A model generated the notes under the pieces. The model was not told the DNA's origin. It did not search any database and saw only the letters and a program-made list of their open reading frames with translations. From contig JAYWVB010000001.1 in assembly GCA_039881045.1 (NCBI GenBank), positions 806,001-870,000 on the forward strand: a stretch of 64,000 bases of DNA, given 5' to 3'. Source of the DNA: Chaetomium olivaceum (taxonomy: Eukaryota > Ascomycota > Sordariomycetes > Sordariales > Chaetomiaceae). Positions 33,475 to 45,055 of this stretch are shown here, one piece after another. The translations under genes and the position numbers were made by a program. The first letter of the stretch is position 1. Each line of letters opens with the position of its first letter.

Positions 33475-34817
33475 TTAGCGGCGAGGTTCGATGTTGTTGG
33501 TCTTGGGCGGGTCGTAGACGATCTTCCTCGACTTGAGCCACGCCCACTTGTACCTCTTGACCCAGACGCTCATCGCGAACAGAACCGATGTGACAACCAG
33601 AACCTTCATGCCCATGCGCTTCCGGTCGTCCATCTCGGGCTCGGCGGCCCAGTTGAGGAACTCAGTGACGTCCTTGGCCATTTGCGAGGTCGTGGCGGGG
33701 GTGCCGTCCTCGTACTCGACAACGCCATCGAACAGGACACGGGCCATGGCAATACCGGTGCCGGGGAAGTAGGGGTTGAAGTTCAGGCCGGCGCCGACCT
33801 GGGCACCAGCGGGAGGTTCATCGGGGTAGCCGGTAAGGAGGCTGAAGACGTAGTCGCAGCCGCCGTGGCGGGCCTTGATGATCAGGCTGAGATCGGGGGG
33901 GAGGGCGCCGTTGTTGGCGAAGCGGGCGGCCTCATCGTTCGGGTAGGGGGCCGGAAGGTAATCGGACAGCTTGCCGGGGCGCTTCTCGATCTCGCCCTGG
34001 TCGTTGGGCTCGGTATCGTACTCGTTCTCCTCGGCAAGGGCCTTGGCTTCGTCGACGGTCAGGACACTGCCGACAAGAGTGCGGTACGGCACTCTGCTGA
34101 GCGAGTGGCACGAGGCGCAGACTTCCCGGTAGACCTGGAAACCTCTCCGGAGACTGCATCGAAACCCTTGTGAGCCATGCCTCCGTAGATAGGTAGTGGG
34201 GCAAAGGTAACGCTTACGCCTGGTGGTCAAAGGTCTTGAACCACTGCTCGTGAACCCAGGGGTACTTGGTCGGGTGCAGACTATTTCGACAGTAAGCTCC
34301 GTGCTCGTTCGTTTCCGCCAGGCCTCCCTCGACAGCGTGGTTGGCCGAATATGCCGCAGTGCAGGCAGACGGGCCTCGGTCCACGGCGGGGGTGGGCCCA
34401 TTCTCGACGGATCACTCACCCTTCCTCAGCCGGTGCGCTGGCGTCAGCAGTAGGTCCGTAGAGGTGGTAGTACCAGGCGATCGAGCCGGCGGCGACGGAG
34501 GTAGCGGCGGCGGCAGCAATGTTCAACCGGAGCGGCGATTCGGCAGCGGATCCGGAGCTCGAGGAAGACGCGGCGCGCTAGTAGAGACAGACATTAGCTT
34601 GGTAAAGGCTATGGAAAGTATTCCTGAGGTGGGCACAATGAGGGGAGCGGGGTTGTGGGCGCAATTGGGCGGGCGGGTGTTCGTCGTTGGTGCGGTCATG
34701 CGATGGGATGGGGGGGACGATCCAAAAGACCCGAGAACGTACCTTGGAAATGTGCACGGCGCCATTTCGCAGGCCGGCAAAGGCGCGCGTCGAGCGCAGG
34801 CAGGACCTCGCCAACAT
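33475..34817 (-). CDS. CYT1: Cytochrome c1, mitochondrial complex III subunit
   Basis: Heme c subunit of the bc1 complex, anchored in the inner mitochondrial membrane; it passes electrons to cytochrome c. Four exons (34743..34817, 34420..34577, 34218..34280, 33475..34153) with GT-AG introns give 324 aa without frame problems. The N-terminus is a bipartite presequence: a basic MLARSCLRSTRAF leader, then an Ala-rich hydrophobic sorting segment ending near AWYYHLYG. The heme-binding CASCH motif sits at about residue 110, preceded by GFQVYREV. LSDYLPAPYPN, GLNFNPYFPG with the following axial-ligand Met region, and DGTPATTSQMAKDV are all present. A C-terminal membrane anchor precedes the basic WLKSRKIVYDPP tail. 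Confidence 0.96.
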
Positions 34818-35528
34818 GGTCGGCACACCTTGTAAAGCTTCAAAGGGTGTCGTGGGTCGGATTGACAAGGCAATTCGCTGCCACCGTCGGTGATATGAGG
34901 TAGCAGGCGCAAGCTGGTGAAGGTCGACAGGTCAGGTTTCTTCAAATTCGGGATTCTTAGGAACGCTTGCTCTCTCATTGGCCGGGCCAATCAAGCTCTG
35001 CGCCCAGCACGCACGGCCGATAATTTTTCCGCCTAGCTCTGTACCTGGTAACCCCGAGCTTCAACGACCTCTCCCAAACATGCTCTTTTGCACTTTTCAG
35101 GTTGAATTCGGTTTGGAATGTGGACTAATGATCTTTTACACCCTGTCATCGGCCACTAAAAGCGCAGTAACTTTCAGTCTGACAGAATGATGGATATTAA
35201 TCACGACCATGGTTGTGGCTGTCAATTTCTCATTACAGGCTTCATTCGCACTGATTAAGGTACTGTACGCGATGCGTAAATGGCAAAAGAAAATGAAGGT
35301 TGCTGAACCATCGTTTCTGGTGCTTTATTGTTGTTCCCCGCTACTGTTCATACTCTAAGTTACCAACGCTCACCTTCCTATGTTAAGAGTTGAGGATATG
35401 GGAGAAGTACCTACCCTACTTTACCTAGGTATTTTAGGTAATAAATAACGTCCCTTGACTAGATACGCGGGATAGAGCCCGAAAGCATATATCTAATCCG
35501 CCGGTGACTCAGGGGTATATGAACACCA
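34818..35528. promoter_or_regulatory. Intergenic region, cytochrome c1 promoter side
   Basis: About 710 bp upstream of cytochrome c1 and downstream of the ankyrin-CorA gene. It includes an AT-rich stretch at about 35380-35460. No gene or clear motif seen. Confidence 0.4.
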
Positions 35529-38500
35529 TTACACGCGTTCCCGAGATTTACGCCCTCCAGGCTCCAAGGAAGTACTCACCCCGCCCAGCTCCTGTTCCAC
35601 CCCAATGCCACGCTCAATGTCTTCCGCCGTCGACTTCCTTCTCCGCCAGAACGGCCATCCGGACGGGGGGAACCGACCTCCCATCCTGTCCCAACCCAGA
35701 CGCTGGTGCTCGTTGCTCGCTGCTCCCCCCCGCACTCCACCAGGCACCGGATCAGGGACGAGCGAGTGGGTGTTGTGGCTCTTCCGCTTCTGCAGGCGCG
35801 TCTCCAGGGGCTCCGGGGGCTTCAGGGGGGCGCCAAACCGCGGGGCAAGCCGGGTCCCGTCTGGGAGGGTGAAGAGGAGGTGGCGCTCCGCCGGCGGCGC
35901 GTCGGGGTCGCTACCATGGCGCCGCATGCTCGACTCGGTTGAATACTCGGCCTTGTAGTCTCCATCGGATCGCTTTTGCGGACGCCACAGCGATAGCAGT
36001 TTCAGCCTCATCCATACGATCCCGCCCGTTACCAGTGTCTTCGTGAGCAGATGGGCCCGGCGGAGCGGGTAGTCCACCACGCTCCGTGGCTGGAGCTGAT
36101 CGACCGGGTAGGTCGGCTTGTTTCGTTTGCCACGCTCGGAGGGCTTTGGCGACGACGCACGTTTCGGCAGCGAGTACTGGTACGGGCGTTGTTTCCACAG
36201 GAGTCTGAGAAACGGGACCCGGGCGTTGATGGACCATAGATTGAAGAGCAGGGCGTATCCGGTAGGTGGCGCTTTGCGCGGTTTCTTGCGGGAGCCGACC
36301 CCGGCGGTGCTGATAGGGTCGTCTGATTCGGAATCCGGGTTTGTGTCGGAGTCGCCGTCCTCTTGCGGATTCACCTTGGAGAATACCATCGACGTGGCGG
36401 CGCGGACTCGAAAGACGGAACTCCAGTTTCGGGTGATGCACAGGCCGAGGAACAGCACTATCAGTATGACCACCGCGGCGATTCCAACTGTCGGTGGGAA
36501 GTTAAAAAGGCTGTGTTGATTTCTGGGCAAAGTAGAAGTGGGTTGCGCTTGAATGCGTAGGTTGGTAATGGTAAAAAGGTGAACTCACAGAGGAGACCCA
36601 TGACCAGTTCCAGTGGCCAGTTTAGCTCGCCACTGGCAGGGTCATGTGGGAATGCGTCTATCTGGATAGCAAAAACGCTAGACATAAAAGAGAGCGGAAG
36701 CTTGAGGGTTTTGTAAGCGCTTTGGTGGGGGGTCGCCGTTAACGATAGAAGGACAACCTACGAAGAAGACGGTGACGATGGTAAAGACCAGCATGATCTG
36801 CAGCGTGTAGACTCTCCGGTCACTATTGGGCACTCGAAACTAGAAGAACCATTCCATGGGTTTATATCGGCACTCACACTGCTCTGACGTTGGGTATATT
36901 CTGACCCCTCGCGGGCGAACCTTGCTTCCCATGCGTTGGCTTGCTTCTGTCTGTGACTAAGAAGCGCGTTGATCTGTGGGGATACATCAATCAGACACTT
37001 TGCCATGGCTCATGAAGCTGAACAATGAGCAGAAGAAACAAACCTCCCCTCGGATCCTCTTGGCGTGCATAGCTATCTCGTTGATCTTGGAGAGGTTGGA
37101 CTGGACCACATCCAAGTTTGCTTTAGCCAGGTTCCAGGTCTTCCAGGTCCTCTGTTCCCGGTTTCGATTTCCATCCGAGGGCATCGTCTCTTTCCGCTCC
37201 TGGGCATGGGCAGACCGTACATGTACATTGTTTCCGATAACCGGCCCGTCTTCTGTATTTTTCCGTAGAGGGGAGCCGTATCGATTCCCCTTTTTCTTGC
37301 GTCTGTGTGATGCAAGGTAGTCGGCGTCGTTGTCAGAGGACCAAAACGCGTCGTTTGACGGTTCTGTGATCTTCGCGGTTTTCCCTTCACCCTTACCTTG
37401 GCTCTTTTGGTGGTCGGCAAACAGCAGCTGGGCAAAGCTCTTCAGAGCATCCGACTGCTGAAGAAGGACTCTTTTGATGGTGTTGAGCTCGTCCTCTATG
37501 TCCATAATCTCCATCAGGAGCGTCGTCTCGACCGTGACTTGGAAGAGCTTGTTGGTCAAAATGGCTCTTTTTTTCTCGTCAGAACCAACCCTATTCAATT
37601 TCTTAACCAGCTTTTTGAAGCTTTCAAACTGCTCCGCTTGTCTCTCAGCCTAGAAAGAGTGAGTGCGTGTGCCTAACGAATTTGCAGCAGAGATGAAAGC
37701 GCGGATGCTGTTTCTATAACTCACAATCATGGTAATGCTTGACTGGAAAGATTCCTCTAGTTTAGTGTTGCCTGGGCCAACTCGTTCGAGGAAGCTTACA
37801 CTACCTCGGATGATGGCATTAGCAAGGTCCATGGCATTCTCAGCCCCAATTAACGGGCGGTCTAGTGACCGGTCGCTCGGGTGGCCTTTCAGTTCTTTCC
37901 TTAACAAGTGCTCCACGAGGTTGTAGTTCTCGGCTGCGATCCAGGTGTTTGGAAGACTTGTAATGACGGTTCTCTCGTCCTCTAGAACCCAGAGCCAGAG
38001 TTGATCAACCATGACCACTGGTGAATTTTCCTTCGCCTCTTCGTCGTCCTTGGATATCTCCCTCCTGTGTTGCTTGAACATGACTTGGGTCTTGTCGCGC
38101 CTCTCTGTGTTTTTCAGCATGTGATAGGTAAACTGATCCAATGTCCGACGGCAATGCAATGGAAACTGGTCATTGTTCAAGTACGCGCTGATCAAAGGGT
38201 GGATCTCTCCTGTTGCGGGAACGGGGGTTTCCTTCGTTGCCGGCTCGTTTTCCACCTCCGACTTGATTGCCAAGGTCAACTTCTCCCGGTTGGCGGAGGT
38301 TTCAAACCCAAAAACCGGTATCTAGGGTTGGATGAAACCCATCAGCTAGTTCTACCATCTAGGCGTGGGATTGGGGCTAAAGGAACGTACAAACAGGGCA
38401 GTCACGGATTTTTCGTTACCGCCAGAGCCGTCGGCTAACTCGCCGTCGATAATGTGTTCGGGACCTTGGGCCTCGGGCGACGATGGTTGATAACCCTATG

Positions 38501-41473
38501 ACGATGAGCACGAGGGTCTGCTATTATCATGAAGTCATTACACGCACCTGGCCGTATCTATAAGCGCCGGGGACAATGTGCCGATCAAATGGCGCCCGCC
38601 CTGACGTACATAATGGTTAGCAACTGCTTGTCTATGTCCGCTATCCGGATGGAATGGAACAAACCTATAAACCGCCGGTCCCTTGTCGAATAGTCAACAC
38701 GCCGTAGTCTCCGGCCAAAGAGATCCTACGGTAACGCTCCAGTCAATAACATGGCTACATATACAGAGCTTTTGATCCTGGGAACGATTCACTGACATGG
38801 ACCCATTTCTCCTAGAATCAGTGTCAGCAGATTTGACCACGCGATATAGGTAGGTACCTACGTGAGGTAGCTTGTGACAGAACGGATTAGTGGGTGTATA
38901 CTCACATTGTTGGCCGGTAGATGGATCCATTTGCACGTCGCCAACAGTCTTGTTTCGTACTCCGCTCCGAGTTTTCTTTTAAACAACTTGTCGATTCCAT
39001 TATCCGGATCATAAATGACTCGGAACACGTCAGGTCTATACCGAGCCCAGAAGTCCTGTTTTTCGCCCTGCTTCTCAACGTAGAATTGGATCAGGCTGGC
39101 CTTCGCTTTCCGGCAAGCCTCCATCTCAGCGTTGCTCAGTTTCACCTCGCTCTCGATTATCTCGCCCGATGCAGCTTTTGCCGACCCCACGGGGTACGCC
39201 GCCTCTTTCAGGTCACTGATCCAGCAATGGGCGGGGTCATAATCGCCATCTTTTGTTGGGACATAGTCCCACGGCGACATTCCAGCGGAATCTAGTAAAG
39301 CGTCCGTGTCGTATCCTTGCATGTGCTCAGCCCACAAAGACAACAGATTATGGATCGTCCTCTTCAAGTCCCTGATTTCCCCGTCTGTGCTGGCTTTGAT
39401 GGCCCTTCGAACCAGCAGGTGGAGGGGAGTTGAACCGGTATTGTCTTTGAGTAGCAACATGTTGGGGCTGGTCTTAATCATGCTGACCAGCGCGCGTCCA
39501 TTGGCGTTATGGGCTGCGCGGTGAATGGGGTAACGATGATTGTGATCCCAGACGTGGAGGTTGTAGTTCGACTCAATACACTTTTGCAGAGTCTCTTTAA
39601 ACTCCTGGCTGTCCGAGGCTTTAAGAACCAGCGACTGCTTGATGTAGCGCACAACCTGGATGTAATGGGCACTCCCTGGGCCCCTGGGTCTCAACGGTGA
39701 CGGATGAGGACTATCTCTCGCTCGACCTGGTTCCGGCTTGATGAATGTGACGGCGGTCGGCTGCGGGGTTTCGTCGGGAGCTGTTGTATAAAAGCAAACC
39801 GCTGTGAGCTCATGTTTCTCGGCCGTCTCTTTGAACTGCCTCCAAAGGTCCCAGCTGTTAAACTCCCCCAGCCTTGTAAGGAGATCGTCCTGAGGGGTGC
39901 GAGGATACTTCGCTGATTTCAACGCAATGTATCTGGCACCTCTTGATTTCTCCCGGTCTGTCTTATTGTGCCCCCCAAAGTTCAACCCGAATACCTTCTT
40001 GGGACCATGATTCTGCGGGATATCCCTAAAGCCTTGCCCCTTACCCATTTCTGGGCCGATCTTGGCGGCCTCCCGGGAGGCTTTGTCGGGAGGTTGGGCA
40101 AGGACTGTGGTATGGTTTGGGTCTTCGAGAAAGATGATCGTGGCAACCCTTTTCAGAAGTTTCAAGTTTTCTTCGGCTTCTGCAGTATGGTTTGCTGCAG
40201 GTTGGTTGTCTGGGCCGGAGTGGCCCTCGAGCTTCGACTCTGTCGAGGAGAGCGCCTCGTTTTGTACTGAAGTGCCAAGGATAGCAATCACTTTCTCGAC
40301 AACGAAGCATCCAAAGCCGGTCGCGATGAACACCAGCGGGACCTTGGCCGACCCTTTGTCCGCCTTCAGTTCTGAGAGAAGCGCCTCAGCTGTGTCCTGG
40401 AGACAGCTGCTGCTGGGTTCAGGTTGGTCGGCGGCTGAGTGCTCCTTCAATTCAAACTCGTAAGGAAAGACCAGGACTCTTGCCCTTTTGCCCAATTCAC
40501 CCGCGAGTATCTTTTTATCTATCAGCCAGTTGCTGACCCCTGCCTCGTTGTCCTTTCCGGAAGGCGCAACAATATCTTGACCGTTATCTGCTCTTCCCTC
40601 GGCCCGGGCCATTAAACCAACAGTGTGTGTGCCTCCAGCGTCAGTCGTTGCAGGCTTCGGGTTGTCTGGTCCCTTGCCTTTGGCCGTCGAGACAGGGTAC
40701 GTTCCGCTTGCGATGGTCGTTTCAGTTCTGTCCAATTCCTTGGCCTTCGCCATCGACGCAGCGTCGGTTGTTACATCTTTGTCCACTTGAGCCAACGGCA
40801 GGGTGATGACGGCGGGTTCCTGCGCCCCCGAGTGCGGCGGCACTTCTGGCTGCTTGACCAGACTAGCCGCCTGGGTTGCGGGTGGATTTCTGGACGTGTC
40901 GGCCCGTGAGACTTTCATCGGCTGCCGAAAATTGTAGACCGCAACGATGTCAACGGTGGGTGAGATGAACGAAGGCAACTTTGATAGGTCCTCAAGTTTG
41001 ACCGGCAGCAGTTTGACGCTTTCCGGCTTAGCTGCTTTGCTCTGCTTATCAGCTGGCCTTTTGTCGTCCGTCGGGATACCTTGATGGTCTTCTAGAGGGA
41101 AGGGGATCGCTTGCCAGTTAACTTCCATGACTTTCTCAGCAAGGGTCCTGAAAACGCTTCGTCTTATTTCTGGTTTATGTGATAGTACCTGCGCAGACAC
41201 GACGGTCGCCTGGTTTTTGCTTTTCGGTTGATCTCCAAGGAGCGCACTTGAATCCGCGTTCTCAGGTTCCTTGAGCTTGGCTGGCTCGCCTTGTCGCTGT
41301 TTTTTGAACCCATTGGATGTGTTGCCGTCGGATACGCCTGACGTGTTTGTATCGGTGACTTTCAACTTGGCGTTGGCGGGTATAGGGACCTTCGGGAGTT
41401 GATCTAACCTCGCCGCCTCCGGCTTCTCGCCACCCGGCTGGCTCGACGACACGGGCGTTGGGGCAGATGCCAT
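35529..41473 (-). CDS. Degenerate alpha/beta-hydrolase, ankyrin and CorA-like membrane multidomain protein
   Basis: Eleven exons: 38906..41473, 38797..38811 (15 nt), 38665..38725, 38548..38600, 38391..38495, 37725..38321, 37044..37649, 36878..36973, 36762..36797, 36589..36700 and 35529..36487. They join to 1735 aa in one frame. Residues 1-165 are low complexity. From about 170 the pattern of SesB-like alpha/beta hydrolases appears: VDIVAVYNF, a long Thr/Ala/Lys insert, NWLIDKKI, RARVLVFPYEF, then IATGFGC where GHSLGG is expected, and IIFLEDPNH. About 640-720: two or three ankyrin-like units (RYPIHRAAH, GSTPLHLLV). About 860-1370: CorA-like helical domain with VDQLWLWVL, ending in two membrane helices (about 1367-1435) without the GMN signature. 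The last ~300 residues are basic, Pro/Arg-rich and probably cytosolic. The acceptor of exon 9 is the least certain site: an upstream AG at 36823 would not keep the frame. Confidence 0.85.
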
Positions 41474-42847
41474 TGCTGGGGTGTTGGTAAGGGTTCTGCG
41501 AGGCTGTAGAGAATGGATAGGGATAGAAACGAGAATGACTGGGAAATGGGGTGAGGCAGGAGAGCCTGGTGATGAGAAGCCCCCCTCGCTTCCTGAGCTG
41601 CATGTATCATGTATGTACGCATACCTCCCCCGGGGCCAAATAGGTAGGCAACCTGCAGATCAATGGCTAGGTTACCGGCACGTCCTGCAAGTGACAATTT
41701 CAGCTTCTATTGTAAGCATATCAGATATTGGGCCCCTCTGGCGGCAAGCCGTAGGTGCTTCTCCGGGTCACGCTTCTGGCATTTTCCTATGGGATGTGAC
41801 ATTGCCGATGACGCTTCAGAGCCTTGCTTCTCACCCCACCCGGTATGCTTAACCTTGAAAACTGAGAAGCCGTATATGGGCACGTCGTGTTGCACCTCAG
41901 TTGCTGTACACGGGTGCGGAGGTGCGTTGAGAAGGCTGCGGCTGGCCGTCATGGGCAGCTGAAAAGCCCACCCCCACTCCAAAAGTTCCAGTGTGATGCC
42001 GGCATGCATGGGCAGCCTGATGGCGGTCAGGAAATACGCAATTTGACAAAAGTGGAAGTGCCTGCCTTGCCATACGCTCGTGGCCGCGGAAAAGGCTATG
42101 ATAGTATGTTGCGGCATCGCTTTTCGCTTTTTATGTCTCCCCGCCTCTGCCCTCCTAGCGTGAGTGAGTACTTCCCAAGGAACTGAATAGACGGCCAAGT
42201 CAAAGCTCAACGCTTGGAAGAATTCGTAGTCGGATGTAGAGCTCGGTGCTTCTTAGTTTGGGCGATCCTGATCGGTCACGGTGCTCGTAGAAAGTTTGCC
42301 GGCGGTATATGATATTGCGTGACTACAGGTATCTTTATGAGATCTCATTTTTATCTAGGTAGAGATGCCAAACCAGGAACCCCATGATATATGCCTATCT
42401 TTTTGTCTTGGCTAACCTTACCTCATCCGACATTGATGTAGGGTTATTCTCAAGTCGAAGCAATGAAACTTCCGGTCCGGTTCGACTTACTCAGCTCGGG
42501 CTGTTATCCTTCCTACATCTCGCCCTGTGCGAAACCACCCTGGGTCCTGGGTCGCACGAACCAGCCAGCCACAAAGCGACAAGTGAGCCGAGGTCATACA
42601 CGCAAGAACAAGAATTTCCCCTGGTTTGGGGGGACTTCTGAACTGCGGAATGCGAGGCCACACGCCCGCTAGAAACCGTCCTAGCAGCCCAGACCACGGC
42701 ACATATTGTCTGCATGGGGTACCGGTGCTTCTCCGAATAGGGACACGAAGCCCACATTTTGTCAACTCCCAGCTACCAGCAAACGCCCTCCTTGAAACAT
42801 AACATATTTATACAACTTTCCAATGATCACACTGCGCCAAGTTCCGT
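41474..42847. other. Intergenic region upstream of the ankyrin-CorA gene
   Basis: About 1.37 kb containing the ankyrin-CorA promoter and the DAHP synthase 3' flank. Only short random frames; no RNA or repeat recognised. Confidence 0.45.
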
Positions 42848-44149
42848 TTAGGCACTGCCGTTTTGGCCCAGAACCTCTCTTCGCTTCTTCACAGCATTGG
42901 CCAGGAGATCTAGAACCTGGACGGTGTCCTCCCACCCGATGCAGGCATCGGTGATGCTGACGCCGTACTTGAGGGCCTCCTTGCCCTCCTTCGGTACCTT
43001 TTGGTTACCTGCACGCACGTTAGAACAATCCTTGGATAGTGGGGTTAGAAACGACTCACCCTCGTTGATGTGGCTCTCGATCATGACACCCATGATAGCG
43101 TCCTCGCCCTTCTCGAGCTGTTCAGCCAAAGTGGCCGCAACCTTGGCCTGGGCTGGTTCTTGTGGTTCTTCAGCGAGTTGCCGTGACTGCAGTCCACCAT
43201 GAGGCGCTGCCGCACCCCGGCTTTTTGCAGGGCAGCCTTGGCCTCCGTGATGCTCTGGGCGTCGTAGTTGGTGCCTCGGGTACCGCCACGCAGAATCACA
43301 AAGCAGTCCTCGTTGCCAACGGTGCCAACGATAGCGACCACACCTGGTTTGGTAACCGACAAGAAGTGGTGGGGGTGCCTGACCGCCCCGATGGCGTCGA
43401 CGGCGACCGTGAGGCTCCCGTCGGTGCCGTTCTTGAAACCGACAGGGAAACTCAACCCACTAGCTAGCTCGCGGTGAAGCTGGCTCTCGGTTGTCCTGGC
43501 CCCGACGGCGCCGACGCTGAGGAGATCGGCCAAGAACTGGGGGCTGATAGTATCCAGCATCTCGCTAGCAATGGGCATGCCTCGAGAGGTGAGGTCGACA
43601 AACAGTTGTCTGCTCAGCCGCAGCCCCTTATTGATGTTGAAGCTGTTGTCAATATCCGGGTCGTTGATCAGGCCTTTCCAGCCCACCGTCGTGCGCGGCT
43701 TCTCGAGGTAGGAGCGCATAACGATTAGCAGCTCGTCCTTGTGCTTGGCCTTCTCCTTCAGCAGCATGTCGCAGTACTCGAGCGCAGCCTTCGGGTCGTG
43801 GATAGAGCAAGGCCCAATGACCACCAATAGCCTTTGCTTCTCGTCAGTTCCATTGACAACCGCAGCAGCCTCCTCGCGGCTTTCGAGAACAGTCTTCTTT
43901 GACTCGGGAGTCTGGGCGATCTCGTGCTGGAGCAGACCGGGCGGCGTTAGGGGGTTGTAGCCACGGACTGGTCCATATCGTTAGTGACAAATGCGTTTTG
44001 CAGGAGTTTCCAAGTGACCGCATACTCCTCCAGTCTTCACTTTCTGCCTTGTTGCCGACATTCTTGTTCTCGAGGTAGAACGACTAGATGCTGTGAGTCA
44101 GGTGTCTTGAAGAGCGCACAACCCGATTTCAGATCACACTCACAGACAT
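42848..44149 (-). CDS. 3-deoxy-7-phosphoheptulonate (DAHP) synthase, ARO3/ARO4 family, one frame break
   Basis: First enzyme of the shikimate pathway: phosphoenolpyruvate plus erythrose 4-phosphate to DAHP. Exons 44144..44149 (ATG plus one codon), 44026..44083, 43060..43967 and 42848..43008; introns of 60, 58 and 51 bp, GT-AG. Class I motifs: RGYNPLTPP, VVIGPCSIHD, PRTTVGWKGLINDP, SEMLDTISPQ, GARTTESQLHRE, PVGFKNGTDG, DCSHGNS with the metal-binding Cys/His region, MIESHINEG, and GVSITDACIGWED. After KNHKNQP there is an extra 5 bp (about 43147-43152, plus strand CCTGG-like) that throws the frame; downstream VAATLAEQLE and the rest resume. Without the extra bases the length is 375 aa, exactly normal. 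Which amino acid inhibits it cannot be told. The gene is divergent from the WD40-cyclophilin gene. Confidence 0.92.
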
Positions 44150-45055
44150 GATGGTGATTTTCCTTTTGGTTCCCTGTTTGAAACAATTCCAGCGCAATCT
44201 GTGAATTTAAAGATCGATCTAAACTCTCAATGCTAGGAAGCAGCTTCAAGAATTGGAAAGCTGGATGGAACACACAAGATTTATTTTACAGCTTGCTTCA
44301 ACAAGATTTTGAGGGGCAATCCATGAGGGGATGACTCAATGTGGGGTCAATTGGTTGCTGAAAGAAAACCGCCCTGCAACCAGGCCGCTGAAATCGTATG
44401 GTGGAAAGCTTTGAGACGCCCGAGACACCCGTATTCAAGTGCCTACTAATAAAGTAAAATACTGTAGACTAAAACGGGTTCGAATAGATCCCCGAAGAGA
44501 CTCCCAAACCGATACTGTTAGTCCTCGGTGCGGACTATTATCCCGAGGGTTATATGTATGTACAAAAGACAACAGCGTCGAGTACAGGAAATAGACAGAG
44601 TTTTGGCACTGGGACTTTCTTTCATCAATCAGGTTTTGCCATGCCATTGGTATTCATAAATTCCAAACCTGATTTTGCACGGCGAACCGCTCTCGAGCCC
44701 CCTAACTGCATGTGATATACACTACGATTTACCTGTAGGTGAAGCTGCATTGGGATCTGGATGAGGTGAGGATGGAAGCTCTGACAGCCCAGATGGCTGT
44801 GGAGAGCCTGTCCTGGCTTGGCACATGAAACAAAACGGAGTCCGAAATGCCAAGTCTTCTCCCATCTGCATGAGCCCGCCCCACATGCCGCGAAGATGGA
44901 AGCTCTCCCGATTTAGCGGCAAGCCAAGAGACGGGATTGTGGGATTGTGGACCCCCGTTCTCGCGACTCAACGATAATAATTCAAGGCTCGCAATCTGCG
45001 ATTCGAACGTCAACAGCCAACTCGAAGAGAAGGCCGTCTCGGTCAAACGATCAAC
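44150..45055. promoter_or_regulatory. Divergent promoter, DAHP synthase / WD40-cyclophilin
   Basis: About 900 bp between the two starts. A bZIP-type (TGACTC) amino-acid-control site might be expected for DAHP synthase. A TGACTC occurs at about 44331-44336 (plus strand), 180 bp upstream of the DAHP synthase start, but one occurrence in 900 bp is weak evidence. Confidence 0.4.

Noticed and set aside
36798..36822. Alternative acceptor (AATAG) in the ankyrin-CorA gene that would add DRRVYTLQ before the first membrane helix
   Set aside because: It shifts the frame by one base; the downstream GCAG site keeps the whole 5208-nt coding sequence in frame.
44470..44500. GGTTCGAAT sequence resembling a tRNA T-loop
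   Set aside because: The flanks do not pair into T or acceptor stems and no cloverleaf fits.
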